A DNA stretch of 53,550 nucleotides from Bradyrhizobiaceae bacterium (GCA_947475225.1 CANJMQ010000019.1:1-53550); one strand, 5' to 3'; shown: positions 9,814 to 18,900, counted from the first letter of the stretch. Numbers and translations: made by a program. The notes: a model not told the origin generated them from the sequence alone.

Positions 9814-10215
9814 TCACTCTTTGGTTTCGGCGATCACGCGGGCGATGGTGGAGATCAGCTTTCGCTTGTTCACGCTGTCCGCGTCACGGAAAGCCTTGGC
9901 CAGCGTCACGCCCTCGACGTTCATGAGGGCCGAGAGAACGGCGTCCTCTTCACGGGCTTCGCCCACGCCACCATGTTCCTCGACGCCCGGCAATTCTTCA
10001 AAGAAGAACTGAACCGGAACGCCAAGAATCTTGGCGGTGAAGTACAGGCGGCTCGCACTGATGCGGTTGGCACCCTTTTCGTACTTCTGGACCTGCTGGA
10101 AGGTGATGCCGAGAAGTTCCCCCAGCTTTTCCTGGCTCATGCCAATTAGCTGGCGGCGCATGCGGATGCGGCTGCCCACATGGACGTCTACAAAATTCGG
10201 ATCGCGTCTTGTCAT
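9814..10215 (-). CDS. XRE-family helix-turn-helix transcriptional regulator
   Basis: A 133-residue DNA-binding protein. The HTH (about residues 14-70) reads VGSRIRMRRQLIGMSQEKLGELLGITFQQVQKYEKGANRISASRL, typical of the Hyphomicrobiales Cro/CI-like regulators found between lnt and metK. The C-terminal half is acidic, with no obvious ligand domain. The ATG at 10215 has GAGGA five bases upstream; the in-frame ATG at 10278 lacks a ribosome site. Targets are unknown; repeats around its own promoter suggest autoregulation. Confidence 0.88.
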   Translation of the reverse strand: MTRRDPNFVDVHVGSRIRMRRQLIGMSQEKLGELLGITFQQVQKYEKGANRISASRLYFTAKILGVPVQFFFEELPGVEEHGGVGEAREEDAVLSALMNVEGVTLAKAFRDADSVNKRKLISTIARVIAETKE

Positions 10216-10309
10216 TTTATCCTCAGACCAGTTTCCCCCCGGTCTGATGCCAGATACTGCGACAAAGCCGTCAGTCATGACTTTGCTCGCAATTCTCTAG
10301 GCCCTTTTA

Positions 10310-10358
10310 GCCATAATCTACATAATCTCCGCGCGCAATTGGTTTTGCGATAAAACCA
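10310..10358 (-). promoter_or_regulatory. candidate promoter and operator of the XRE regulator
   Basis: On the minus strand TTGCGC (10333-10338) and TATGGC (10310-10315) are 17 bases apart. The spacer holds AGATTATG (10321-10328) and a second copy runs over the -10 (10312-10319), a nine-base period. Directly upstream of the -35 is a perfect inverted repeat, TGGTTTT-ATCGC-AAAACCA (10340-10358). Repeats overlapping a promoter next to a helix-turn-helix gene fit an autoregulatory site; binding is inferred. Confidence 0.45.
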
Positions 10359-10394
10359 TGCCGGGTTCTCTAAAATCTGTCTCATGATGCCTAT

Positions 10395-11972
10395 TTATCT
10401 GCTTAAGCGTGATTTTCCCACCAAAAACGCACATCCCAGAGCCACTACAACCAGAAATATCAACCAAACGTCGCCGACTCGCCCGTAAAGAGTGGGAGGC
10501 AGGGCCACTGGAAGGGAAGAATCAACAACACCTTTCTCCATCAGGGGCAGCATCCTGAGCGTGCGGCCATAGGCATCGATCACCACCGAGATGCCGGTAT
10601 TGGCTGCCCGAACCAACGGAAGACCCTGCTCGATCGCCCTCAGACGCGCCTGCGCCAGGTGCTGCCAGGGACCGGTGGACCGGCCAAACCAGCCATCATT
10701 GGTGACGTTGACGATGACCTGCGGCCGGTTCGCCGGATCCACCAGCTGCTGCGGAAAGATCGCTTCATAACAGACAGTCAGTCCGGCCCTGAGGCCCCCG
10801 GGCAGCGTGACTGTGCGAGGGCCAGGCCCGGGCACGAAGCTGCCGGGCGTCTCAACCACCTGGCGGAATCCCAGGGGCTCGAGCAACCATGCCAGCGGCA
10901 GGAACTCGCCCCCCGGAACGAGCCGCCACTTGTCATAATGTGCCACCGTTTCGGCATTGCCATCGAAGACGATGATGCTGTTGTGTGCATCGGGCTCCTG
11001 CCCGTCGCCCTTGCGGTCGACCCGCACGGCCCCGGTGATCAGCGCCGTGCGCCCGCCCAGCAGCGGCTTCAGTTCAGCCTTGGCCACCGGACTCTCATCG
11101 ATCAGGAACGGCACCGCCGATTCAGGCCAGAACACATGGGTGATGCCGCCGATGCCCAGCGGCTGCTCGGGCGTCGGCACGCTGGACATCTGCTCGAGGT
11201 CGTCGAATATCTGGCGGGCATTGTCTTCCCGCCACTTCTCTTCCTGCGGCAGGTTCGGCTGCACAATGCGGATGGCGACATTCGGCACCATGGCGTCGGT
11301 GGCACCCCGGAGGCGCATCTCGCCCCAGCCCCAGATCGCCGGCAGCAGCAGGAGGATGGCCACGCCCGCGCGCTTTGCCCCGCGCCGCTCCGCAGCGAGG
11401 AACACATAGGGCAGGCTCGCCCACAACACGACAAGCAGCGTCAGACCCGTCATGCCGATCACCGAAGCGGCCTGTGCCAGGCCGCCCATGCCGTCGACCA
11501 GCAGGCCGGGGGCGGCCCAGGGAAAACCGGTGAACAGCTGGCCGCGCAACCATTCGGCGACGGCGAGACAGGCCGCGAAGGTGAGGGCGAGTTGCAGGAC
11601 CGTGCCGCCCCACCGCTTGGCCAGCAGCGCCGCGAGGCCCCAATAGATCGCCATGCCGCCGGACAGGATGCCGAGCATGAAGGGCATCATCCACAGATAG
11701 GTCTCGGCATCGACGAAGAAGGCAAAGCCGATCCAGTGAAACGCCACCGCGAAGTAACCGAGCCCGAAGGCCCAGCCGAGCCCGAAGCCGCTACGCCAGT
11801 TCACCCGCCCGGCTGTCTCCAGCAACACGAGGAACAGCGGGAACCCGATGAAGGCCAGCGGCCACCAGCCCAGAGGCGGCAGGCCAATAGCAACCAGCAC
11901 GCCGGCCATGAGCGAAAGGGCGCCGCGCGCCGCCGCGGGCAGGCCCGCCATGCGTTGGAACAGTCGAATCAT
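10395..11972 (-). CDS. lnt: apolipoprotein N-acyltransferase
   Basis: Inner-membrane enzyme adding the third acyl chain to lipoproteins; 525 residues. The N-terminal about 215 residues form several membrane segments (for example LMAGVLVAIGLPPLGWWPLAFIG), followed by a periplasmic nitrilase-fold domain and a last transmembrane helix near the C-terminus. The catalytic triad is visible: Glu in FWPESAVPF (near 284), Lys in YDKWRLVPGGEFLPL (near 347) and Cys in LTVCYEAIFP (near 399). No strong ribosome site precedes the ATG. It is divergent from the EutA-like gene across 66 bases. Confidence 0.96.
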   Translation of the reverse strand: MIRLFQRMAGLPAAARGALSLMAGVLVAIGLPPLGWWPLAFIGFPLFLVLLETAGRVNWRSGFGLGWAFGLGYFAVAFHWIGFAFFVDAETYLWMMPFMLGILSGGMAIYWGLAALLAKRWGGTVLQLALTFAACLAVAEWLRGQLFTGFPWAAPGLLVDGMGGLAQAASVIGMTGLTLLVVLWASLPYVFLAAERRGAKRAGVAILLLLPAIWGWGEMRLRGATDAMVPNVAIRIVQPNLPQEEKWREDNARQIFDDLEQMSSVPTPEQPLGIGGITHVFWPESAVPFLIDESPVAKAELKPLLGGRTALITGAVRVDRKGDGQEPDAHNSIIVFDGNAETVAHYDKWRLVPGGEFLPLAWLLEPLGFRQVVETPGSFVPGPGPRTVTLPGGLRAGLTVCYEAIFPQQLVDPANRPQVIVNVTNDGWFGRSTGPWQHLAQARLRAIEQGLPLVRAANTGISVVIDAYGRTLRMLPLMEKGVVDSSLPVALPPTLYGRVGDVWLIFLVVVALGCAFLVGKSRLSR

Positions 11973-12038
11973 GCAGCTGGAACTATAGAAGGGGGCGGCT
12001 TTCTCTGATAGGAATCGTCACGTTTCGGGAGAACGCGC

Positions 12039-12845
12039 ATGAACGACCGATCACCATCCTCTTCCACCGCCGAGGGCATGAAACTCATCGAGCATCTGCC
12101 CTTCGATACCGACGAGGGGATCGCCAGCCGCGCCCGCATCGGACTGATGGTTCTCGCCACGGACTTCACCATCGAGCATGAATGGCGCGCAATCATGGCG
12201 GCCCTCAAGGGGGTTGCCCTCTATGAGAGCCGTATCCTCAACGATGCCCAGATCACGCCGGAAACACTGCGCGCCATGGAACCGCGGATCGCCGCCGCCA
12301 CCGACGTGATCCTGCCGGGAAGCCCGATCGACGTGGTCGCCTATGGCTGCACCTCCGCTTCGATGGCGATCGGCGAGGACAAGGTCTTCGCGCGCATCCG
12401 CGAGGCCAGGCCGGACGCGAAATGCACAACGCCCATCACCGCCGCCTTCGCCGCCTTCCATGCGCTGAAGGCCAGGCGCATCGGCGTGCTCACGCCCTAC
12501 CGTGCCGACGTCAACCGCATCGTCGCCGACTACATACGGGCGCGCGGCTTCGAGGTTCCGGTGTTCGGCTCCTTCAACGAGCAGGATGACGGCATCGTGG
12601 CCCGCATCACGCCGGCCTCCGTGAAGCGTGGCGTCGAGACCATCCTGTCGCATGCGCCTGTCGACGCGGTCTTCGTCTCCTGCACGTCCGTCAGGCTGGC
12701 CGAGGCGGCGCGCCGCATCGAGGCCGAGACCGGCGTTCCCATCACCTCCTCGAACCATGCCATGGCATGGCATGCGCTGCGCCTTGGCGGCGTCGATGAC
12801 GTGATGCCACAATGGGGGCGCCTGTTCGAGGCGCAGCTCGCCTGA
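12039..12845 (+). CDS. Asp/Glu racemase-fold protein, EutA/maleate isomerase-like
   Basis: A 268-residue member of the aspartate/glutamate racemase superfamily, closest in pattern to maleate cis-trans isomerases, arylmalonate decarboxylases and EutA of ectoine breakdown. The two pseudo-symmetric catalytic cysteines are present: Cys104 in DVVAYGCTSASMAIG and Cys215 in DAVFVSCTSVRLAEA. RIGVLTPYRADVNRIVADYIRARGFEV is the family's second-half start. The substrate cannot be read from sequence. GGGAGA precedes the ATG. It overlaps the next gene by one base (TGATG), so the two are probably one functional unit. Confidence 0.85.
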   Translation: MNDRSPSSSTAEGMKLIEHLPFDTDEGIASRARIGLMVLATDFTIEHEWRAIMAALKGVALYESRILNDAQITPETLRAMEPRIAAATDVILPGSPIDVVAYGCTSASMAIGEDKVFARIREARPDAKCTTPITAAFAAFHALKARRIGVLTPYRADVNRIVADYIRARGFEVPVFGSFNEQDDGIVARITPASVKRGVETILSHAPVDAVFVSCTSVRLAEAARRIEAETGVPITSSNHAMAWHALRLGGVDDVMPQWGRLFEAQLA

Positions 12846-13438
12846 TGCTGGAACGGCACCGCGAGGTCATCCCCGCACGCGCGCCGTGGAGCCGTGTCAT
12901 CAAGCGCGGCGAGACGCTGCGCATCATCGACACGCACGGCCAGCAGGCCGTCGACTTCCTGTGCTACAACGCCCATGACTTCGACGAGCGCTACCACGAG
13001 CCCAACACCATCAAGAAGGCGGGGCACATCCTGCTGACCACGGGCGACGTGCTCTATTCGGACCGCGCCAACCCACTGTTTACCATCGTGGCGGACTCGT
13101 TCGGCGGGCATGACACGATCGGCGGCTGCTGCTCGGAGCCTTCGAACCGCATGCTCTATGGCGTGGCCAACGTGGGCTGCCGCGAGAACTTCCTCACGGC
13201 GCTGAAGCCGCATGGCCTGGGCTGGCGCGACGTGGTGCCCAACGTCAACTGGTTCATGACGGTGCCGGTGGGGGCAGCAGGCGATGCTGCCATCGCACTT
13301 GGCTCGTCAAAGCCTGGCGAGCATGTGGACATTCGCGCCGAGATGGACGTGCTGGCCGTCATCTCGAATTGTCCGCAGGTGCTGAACCCCTGCAACAATT
13401 TCGATCCGACGGCCATCGAGGTCGTGGTCTTCGGCTGA
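12845..13438 (+). CDS. DUF1989 (urea carboxylase-associated family) protein
   Basis: A 197-residue protein of the DUF1989/UAAP family, whose members accompany urea carboxylase or amine and nucleoside catabolism genes. Typical parts: ARAPWSRVIKRGETLRIIDTHGQQAVDFLCYN, HILLTTGDVLYSDRANPLFTIV, HDTIGGCCSEPSNRMLYG and SNCPQVLNPCNNFDPTAIEVVVF. Several conserved Cys, His and Asp residues suggest a metal centre. The biochemical role is not established to my knowledge. The ATG at 12845 shares a base with the upstream stop; an in-frame ATG at 12812 lies inside that gene. It ends two bases from the convergent peroxiredoxin gene. Confidence 0.85.
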   Translation: MLERHREVIPARAPWSRVIKRGETLRIIDTHGQQAVDFLCYNAHDFDERYHEPNTIKKAGHILLTTGDVLYSDRANPLFTIVADSFGGHDTIGGCCSEPSNRMLYGVANVGCRENFLTALKPHGLGWRDVVPNVNWFMTVPVGAAGDAAIALGSSKPGEHVDIRAEMDVLAVISNCPQVLNPCNNFDPTAIEVVVFG

Positions 13439-13440
13439 GA

Positions 13441-13929
13441 TCAGCCCTTCAGCTGCTGCATGATGGTCTCGGCGCCCGAGACGTTGACGCCCTTCTCGGT
13501 CTCGATGTTGAGCGTCTTCACCACACCATTCTCGACGATCATCGAATAGCGCCTGGAGCGAAGCCCCATGCCCGCCACCGCGAGGTCGAGTTCGAGGCCC
13601 ACCGCCCTGGCGAACTCCGCATTACCGTCGGCGAGCATCAGGATCTTGCCCTCGGACTCGGTGGCCTTGCCCCAGGCCTTCATCACGTGGATGTCGTTCA
13701 CCGCGGTGCAGGCGATGGTATCCACGCCTTGGTGCTTGATGTCGTCATAGGCCAGCAGGAAGCCCGGCAGGTGGTTCATGTTGCAGGTCGGCGTGAAGGC
13801 GCCCGGAAGACCAAACAGCACCACCTTGCGGCCGTCGAAAATGACGTCGGATCCCATCTTCTGCGGCCCTTCGGCGGTGGTGACGGTGAATTCGACATTG
13901 GGGAGCTTGTCGCCCGGCTTGATGGTCAT
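13441..13929 (-). CDS. peroxiredoxin, Prx5/hybrid type
   Basis: A 162-residue thiol peroxidase that reduces H2O2 and alkyl hydroperoxides. The peroxidatic cysteine is Cys49 in FGLPGAFTPTCNMNHLPGF, the Prx5 signature; VNDIHVMKAWGKA and LELDLAVAGMGLRSRRYSMIVENG are also typical. I see no canonical C-terminal resolving cysteine, so the reductant is probably glutathione/glutaredoxin or another thiol. There is a clear ATG but no obvious operon partner apart from the DsbD-N-like gene upstream (28 bases). Confidence 0.93.
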   Translation of the reverse strand: MTIKPGDKLPNVEFTVTTAEGPQKMGSDVIFDGRKVVLFGLPGAFTPTCNMNHLPGFLLAYDDIKHQGVDTIACTAVNDIHVMKAWGKATESEGKILMLADGNAEFARAVGLELDLAVAGMGLRSRRYSMIVENGVVKTLNIETEKGVNVSGAETIMQQLKG

Positions 13930-13957
13930 GGAAGTTATCCTTCTGTGTTGCGTGGAA

Positions 13958-14713
13958 TCAGGGGAGCGTCAGGGTCTGTTCATGACCCTTGCCACCGATG
14001 ACATAGGTGATGGTGATGTTCTGGCCCTTAAGCTTCCGGGGGTCGCTCAGGCTGTCGATGATCAGCCGCGCCTCACGCCCGTCATCCGACAGGACAGGTG
14101 CGCGAAAATAGGCCGATGTGGTACTTTCAACGAAGATGTCCTCGGGCCTTTCCTTCAACGCCAGCTTGAGCACAGGCTTTCCGCCATCACTGACGATCTC
14201 CGCGGCAGTGACCGCATCGCCCGCCCCGGGAACGCTGGCCCGCGCCGTCTCTGCGCGCAGACTGCCCAGAGGATCACGTTGGTCGGTGCCCAGCGTGATG
14301 GACGCCTGCGCCTGGGCCGGAATGCAGACATCCTTGCAGACGGCGAAGAACAGGTCGAGCTTGAGGTCCAGGGACTGTGGCTGTTCGGGCGTCACGGTGA
14401 CCGGAAACAGCACCTGGGTCTCATAGCCTACGGCCTCGCCACTCTTGTCGACGTGGCGCGCCGGTGTCGGGAACTGGACCTCGACGACGGCGGGGCGCGA
14501 CGGCATCCATGTGAATTCCGGCGGAATGCCGGATTCTCCCGGCATGCGCCAATAGGTCTTCCAGCCGGGCGCCAGTTCGACCAGCACGCCGGTGTGCCAT
14601 GAGTTACCGTCGAAGCCATCGCCGATCAGCGACACACGATAGGGCTTGTCATCCGCCGCGGCGGCTGAGGCGGCAAGCGCAAGACTGAGGGCGGCGACAA
14701 GGCATTTCCACAT
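13958..14713 (-). CDS. periplasmic DsbD N-terminal-domain-like protein
   Basis: A 251-residue secreted protein resembling the N-terminal domain of DsbD/ScsB-type thiol:disulfide interchange proteins (family 'disulphide bond corrector'). Residues 1-20 form a signal peptide (WKCLVAALSLALAASAAAA). The GWKTYWRMPGESGIPPEFTW motif is characteristic, and a cysteine pair Cys126/Cys130 lies in FAVCKDVCIPAQA. No transmembrane electron-conducting domain or thioredoxin domain follows, so it is a stand-alone version. The ATG at 14713 is chosen because the upstream in-frame extension would bury the signal peptide. Confidence 0.83.
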   Translation of the reverse strand: MWKCLVAALSLALAASAAAADDKPYRVSLIGDGFDGNSWHTGVLVELAPGWKTYWRMPGESGIPPEFTWMPSRPAVVEVQFPTPARHVDKSGEAVGYETQVLFPVTVTPEQPQSLDLKLDLFFAVCKDVCIPAQAQASITLGTDQRDPLGSLRAETARASVPGAGDAVTAAEIVSDGGKPVLKLALKERPEDIFVESTTSAYFRAPVLSDDGREARLIIDSLSDPRKLKGQNITITYVIGGKGHEQTLTLP

Positions 14714-14875
14714 GGGCGCCCTATATGGAAGAAAACCGCGCGCGCGCCAATCACCTTCATGCCGGGCCCCCAAGCCGGGGAACCGGTCCTGCGACATTAA
14801 GCTTTGGGGTCACTGCAAGTGGTTCCCCTGAGGGGTTCGCTGCGCTAGTCTCCATACTACAAGAAGGGAAATGGC

Positions 14876-15460
14876 ATGACCACGGGTCCCTATCTCGACG
14901 GGCAACTGCTGATCGCCATGCCGGGCATGGGCGATACGCGCTTCGAACGCAGCGTCATCTACATGTGCGCGCATTCGGAGCAGGGCGCCATGGGCATCAT
15001 CATCAACAAGGCGACGCCGATGATGTCATTCGGGGAACTGCTGTCGCAGCTGGACCTGACCGGCGACGATGCGGTGCAGCCACCTGAGGACCTGATGCGC
15101 ATGCCGGTGCTGTTCGGCGGCCCGGTGGAACAGGGGCGCGGTTTCGTGCTGCACACGAGCGATTATTTCACCGCCGATTCGAGCCTGCCCGTTGCCGAGA
15201 ACATCGCCCTGACGGCCACCGTGGACATCCTGCGCGCCATGGCGAGGGGCGAAGGGCCGCAGCGCGCCGTGCTGGCGCTCGGTTATGCCGGTTGGGCGCC
15301 GGGCCAGCTCGAGAATGAGATCCAGCATAATGGCTGGCTCACCTGCCCGGCGGACGAGGAACTGGTGTTCGGCCTCGACTTCGATGCGCGCTACATGGCG
15401 GCCCTGCGCAAGCTGAAGATCGATCCCGCCATGCTGTCGAGCGATTCAGGCCACGCCTGA
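14876..15460 (+). CDS. YqgE/AlgH family protein (DUF179)
   Basis: A 194-residue conserved protein of unknown biochemical role. The motifs are unmistakable: [60 protein letters not shown] and [37 protein letters not shown] lies before the ATG. It is transcribed divergently from the DsbD-N-like gene across 162 bases, which hold no other gene, and converges on the large EAL protein gene with a four-base gap. Confidence 0.93.
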   Translation: MTTGPYLDGQLLIAMPGMGDTRFERSVIYMCAHSEQGAMGIIINKATPMMSFGELLSQLDLTGDDAVQPPEDLMRMPVLFGGPVEQGRGFVLHTSDYFTADSSLPVAENIALTATVDILRAMARGEGPQRAVLALGYAGWAPGQLENEIQHNGWLTCPADEELVFGLDFDARYMAALRKLKIDPAMLSSDSGHA

Positions 15461-15464
15461 AGTT

Positions 15465-18400
15465 TCAGCCCTCGCCATCACTCAGCAGTGACACCTGGCG
15501 CTGCCGCTTGCGGCGCCGCCGCACCGGCGGCGGATCGGCCAGCACAACTGCCGGCGCGGGTTCCTCCGCGGGATATCCAGGCGGCAGATCGGGCGCCGCG
15601 TCGACTGGAATCTCGGCCAGGTCTTCCACCACCTCCTCCGACACGATGGCAGTGCCCTCGGGAACGGAGGCCGAGGCTTCGGCATCCGCCGGCACCACCT
15701 CCGCGGTTGACAGGATCGCGGCCGTGAGCGGTGTGGGCTCGACCTTTGGCACCGGGTCAGGCTCCATGCGCCGGCGCGGATAGGGCCGCGCCGGCTTCTT
15801 CTCGGGCTCCGGCCGCTGCACGTCCTTTGCCGTCACGCGACGCAATGCCGGTTCGGGCGGCGGGTCCTTGATGGCGCGCTCCCACAGCCAGGTGATGGCA
15901 GTGCGACCGGAGGTGTGCGCATAGGGCAACCCCGCCAGCGCATCATTGACCTGCTTGGCCGACAGCGGCTTGCCGATGAAGAAACCCTGACCGAAATCGC
16001 AACCGAGCTCGCCCAGCCTGTCCACCTGGTCCTGGTTTTCGATGCCCTCGGCGACGATGGCCAGGCCAAGCTCATGCCCCATGGCGATGATCGACTGCAG
16101 GATGACGACGGCGCGATGGTCCTGCGCCTCTGGCGAGATGAAGCTTCGGTCCACCTTGAGCGTGTCGAACGGCAGCTTGCGCAAACTCGACAGCGAGGAA
16201 TAGCCGGTGCCGAAATCATCGCAGGAGAGGCCAACGCCGAGCTCGCGGAAGCGCTCAAGGATCTGGGCTGCGCGCTCCGGATATTCCATGACGAGCGATT
16301 CCGTCACCTCGATCTTGAAGCTACCGCGCAGCAGGCCTTCGCGGCCGATGATCTGCCTCACGTCATCGAGGATGCCAGGCTCGATAAGCTGGGCCGAAGA
16401 AATATTGACCGCGACGAACGCCGGCTCGGCGGTTCGGTAGGCGCGCTGCCAGATGCCGAGCTGGCGGCCCGCCTCGTTCAGCACCACGCGGCCGATGTCA
16501 CGGATCATGCCGGTCTCCTCGGCAAGATCAAGAAAGCTTTCCGGCGCCAGCAGCCCCATGGACGGATGACGCCAGCGCACCAGCGCCTCGAAACCCGCCA
16601 GGTGCATGTCGGCAAGCCGCGCGATGGGCTGGTAATGGACCTCGATCTCGTTGCGCTCGATGGCACGGCGCAGTTCCGCTTCCAGCACCACCAGTTCGGC
16701 GCGGTCATCGACCATTGCCGGGTTGAACAGCTCGACCGCGCCGATACCCTTGCGCCGCGCCTCATAAAGGGCGACGGCAGCATCCTTCATGAGCTTCTCG
16801 GCATCCTGGATCTCAGGCCGGTATTGCGCGACGCCAATGGAGGCTGTGAGGAAGTATTCCTGGTCCTCGAACTTGACGGGGCGCACCACCGTGCCAAGCA
16901 GCGACTGCGCGAAGGCATCGACCTCGTGACCGCCGGGCACCTCGTGGTAGAGGATGGCGAACTGGTCGCCCGGCAGGCGGGCCACCGTATCCACGGCCTC
17001 GGCCTCGGCCTTGAGGCGGCGTCCGATGATCGACAGCAGCGCATCACCGGCCTCATGGCCCATTGCATCGTTCACGATCTTGAAGCGATCGAGGTCGACC
17101 AGCAGCACGAAGAGGGCAGTGGCAGCTCCGGGCTCCAACCCGTCGATTGCCCGCTGCAGGCGATCGGTGAACAGGGCACGGTTGGGAAGCCCCGTCACCA
17201 TGTCATAGACGGCGTCCTTCAGCAGGCGCTCCTCGGCGATCTTGGCATTGGTGACGTCGGTGATGGTGCCGATACAGCGCGCTGCGCGATAGCCATTGCC
17301 GCCGGTGATTGAGCGGGCACGGAGTTCGAACCAGCGGTAGCTGCCGTCACCGTGGCGGAGGCGGAACTTACGCTCGATGGGGCTCCGGCCGTCGGCTTCC
17401 GCTTCGGCGATGGTGGCGAGATACGCGGAGCGATCAGCCGGGTGCATGAGTTCGAGGAACGCCTCGCCCGCCGCATCCTCGAAGGCATTGGCGGGCTGGG
17501 CCAGGGCGCGGGCGATTTCGGGGCTGAGGAAGAGTTCGCCTTCCTCCGGCTGCCAGTCCCACACGAAGGCACGCGCGCCTGCCAGCGCCAGGGCGTGCCG
17601 ACCCGCCTCGCGGAAAAAGTGGCGGGACAGATATCCCTGCGCGAAGGCATGATGCGCCAGTACGAAGCCGAGAATGACCAAAAGTGCTGCAAGCCCGATG
17701 ACCACCACGGCAGAAATCGAAGACCCCGGATCACTGCCCAGCGCCGCAAGCAGAGCCAGCATCGTCCACAGCAGCACGGCCGTCCAGCTCAGCACCGCCG
17801 TCTCGGCCTTCGCCTCGCCGCGCCACCATAGGAAGACGATGAGTGCGAAGCCGCCCAACGCGGTGAGCGCGAAGCTGAGGCGCGCCAGCGCGGTGGCCAG
17901 CAACGGCTCCGCCACGCCATAAATCGGGATGGCGAAGGAGAGACAGGCGACAATCAGCAGCAGGTTTCCGGCCATCCGCGAGATGCGCGGCAGGTCCGCG
18001 AGCATGGCGAGTAGCAGCAGCAGGAACCCTGCCATCAAACCTTCGATGAGGGCGCGCTGCACCTGCAATGCGAAGCCGGACAGGCCTGACTGCGCAGTAA
18101 GCATGGTGAGGTGCCCCGCCTCCAGCAGCATGAAGCCCATCGATGCCAACGCGAAACCGCCCGCCACCGGAAACACGGCACGCGCGCGGAAGCCGTAGAG
18201 CGCGAACAGGGCAATGGCGATCAGCACCGCAATACCGAGCAGCGCACCACGGAAGAAGGAGGTGAAATCCTTGTGGGCATCGAAGGCCGCGCGCTGCCAC
18301 ATGGTGACGGGAAGAACACCACCCGTCACCTCGAAGGCCACGGATGCGGTGCCGCCCGCCGGCAGCGTCAGCAGATAGGCGTTTTCACCCGGCACGGGGG

Positions 18401-18866
18401 GCAGGTTGCTCAATTGACCGTCACCTGCCAGCTCGGTTCCATAGACGCGCGGGCCCACCAGGCGCGGCGGATAGAAGCCCGACCCAGTGAAGCCCTGGTG
18501 CGGCACCGACAGGACGACGGACAGCTGATCCTTGGATCGGTTGATGAAGGCCGCAGCCACCCAGTGGAAGACCGGCCCCGGCCCCTTGGCGGTCAGGGTC
18601 ATCTGCCCGGCAGCACCGAGGCCATTGTCCGGCCGCTGAATGGTAATGTCGCGCTGTGGCGTCTGCAGGCCTGCAAGAAAGCCTGTGAGGTCCTGCTGGG
18701 TGACGGGCCGCGCAATATCCACCATGTCGACGGCAAGCCCCGGCCGCGCCAGCCCCAATGCGGCTGCCAGCAACACAACGACAAACAGCAGATTGCTGGC
18801 CTGGAAGCTCCCTGCCCTGTGTCCACCCCACCTCATCCGACCACCTAAGCTGGCCCGCACCCTCAT
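15465..18866 (-). CDS. 7TM-PAS-GGDEF-EAL membrane protein, probable c-di-GMP phosphodiesterase
   Basis: A 1133-residue sensor. Order: signal sequence (NLLFVVVLLAAALGLARPGLA), periplasmic beta-rich domain to about 200, a multi-helix membrane region of 7TMR-DISM type (about 205-415), PAS (about 430-545), GGDEF (about 555-720), EAL (about 735-985) and a Pro/Ala/Glu-rich tail ending in a basic patch. The GGDEF loop reads RLPGDQF, so cyclase activity is doubtful. The EAL domain is intact (FEALVRW near 758, EVTESL, DDFGTGYSSL, KVDRSFI, VAEGIEN, DFGQGFFIGKP). No ribosome site precedes the ATG at 18866; the ATG at 18836, after TAGGTGG, is an equally good start. Confidence 0.88.
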   Translation of the reverse strand: MRVRASLGGRMRWGGHRAGSFQASNLLFVVVLLAAALGLARPGLAVDMVDIARPVTQQDLTGFLAGLQTPQRDITIQRPDNGLGAAGQMTLTAKGPGPVFHWVAAAFINRSKDQLSVVLSVPHQGFTGSGFYPPRLVGPRVYGTELAGDGQLSNLPPVPGENAYLLTLPAGGTASVAFEVTGGVLPVTMWQRAAFDAHKDFTSFFRGALLGIAVLIAIALFALYGFRARAVFPVAGGFALASMGFMLLEAGHLTMLTAQSGLSGFALQVQRALIEGLMAGFLLLLLAMLADLPRISRMAGNLLLIVACLSFAIPIYGVAEPLLATALARLSFALTALGGFALIVFLWWRGEAKAETAVLSWTAVLLWTMLALLAALGSDPGSSISAVVVIGLAALLVILGFVLAHHAFAQGYLSRHFFREAGRHALALAGARAFVWDWQPEEGELFLSPEIARALAQPANAFEDAAGEAFLELMHPADRSAYLATIAEAEADGRSPIERKFRLRHGDGSYRWFELRARSITGGNGYRAARCIGTITDVTNAKIAEERLLKDAVYDMVTGLPNRALFTDRLQRAIDGLEPGAATALFVLLVDLDRFKIVNDAMGHEAGDALLSIIGRRLKAEAEAVDTVARLPGDQFAILYHEVPGGHEVDAFAQSLLGTVVRPVKFEDQEYFLTASIGVAQYRPEIQDAEKLMKDAAVALYEARRKGIGAVELFNPAMVDDRAELVVLEAELRRAIERNEIEVHYQPIARLADMHLAGFEALVRWRHPSMGLLAPESFLDLAEETGMIRDIGRVVLNEAGRQLGIWQRAYRTAEPAFVAVNISSAQLIEPGILDDVRQIIGREGLLRGSFKIEVTESLVMEYPERAAQILERFRELGVGLSCDDFGTGYSSLSSLRKLPFDTLKVDRSFISPEAQDHRAVVILQSIIAMGHELGLAIVAEGIENQDQVDRLGELGCDFGQGFFIGKPLSAKQVNDALAGLPYAHTSGRTAITWLWERAIKDPPPEPALRRVTAKDVQRPEPEKKPARPYPRRRMEPDPVPKVEPTPLTAAILSTAEVVPADAEASASVPEGTAIVSEEVVEDLAEIPVDAAPDLPPGYPAEEPAPAVVLADPPPVRRRRKRQRQVSLLSDGEG

Positions 18867-18900
18867 GACAAGGGAGGATACACCATAGGGTTACCGAGCG

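Noticed and set aside
13433-13446. GGCTGA-GA-TCAGCC palindrome at the convergent DUF1989/peroxiredoxin ends
   Set aside because: The symmetry comes largely from the two facing TGA stop codons with a two-base centre; too short to call a terminator.
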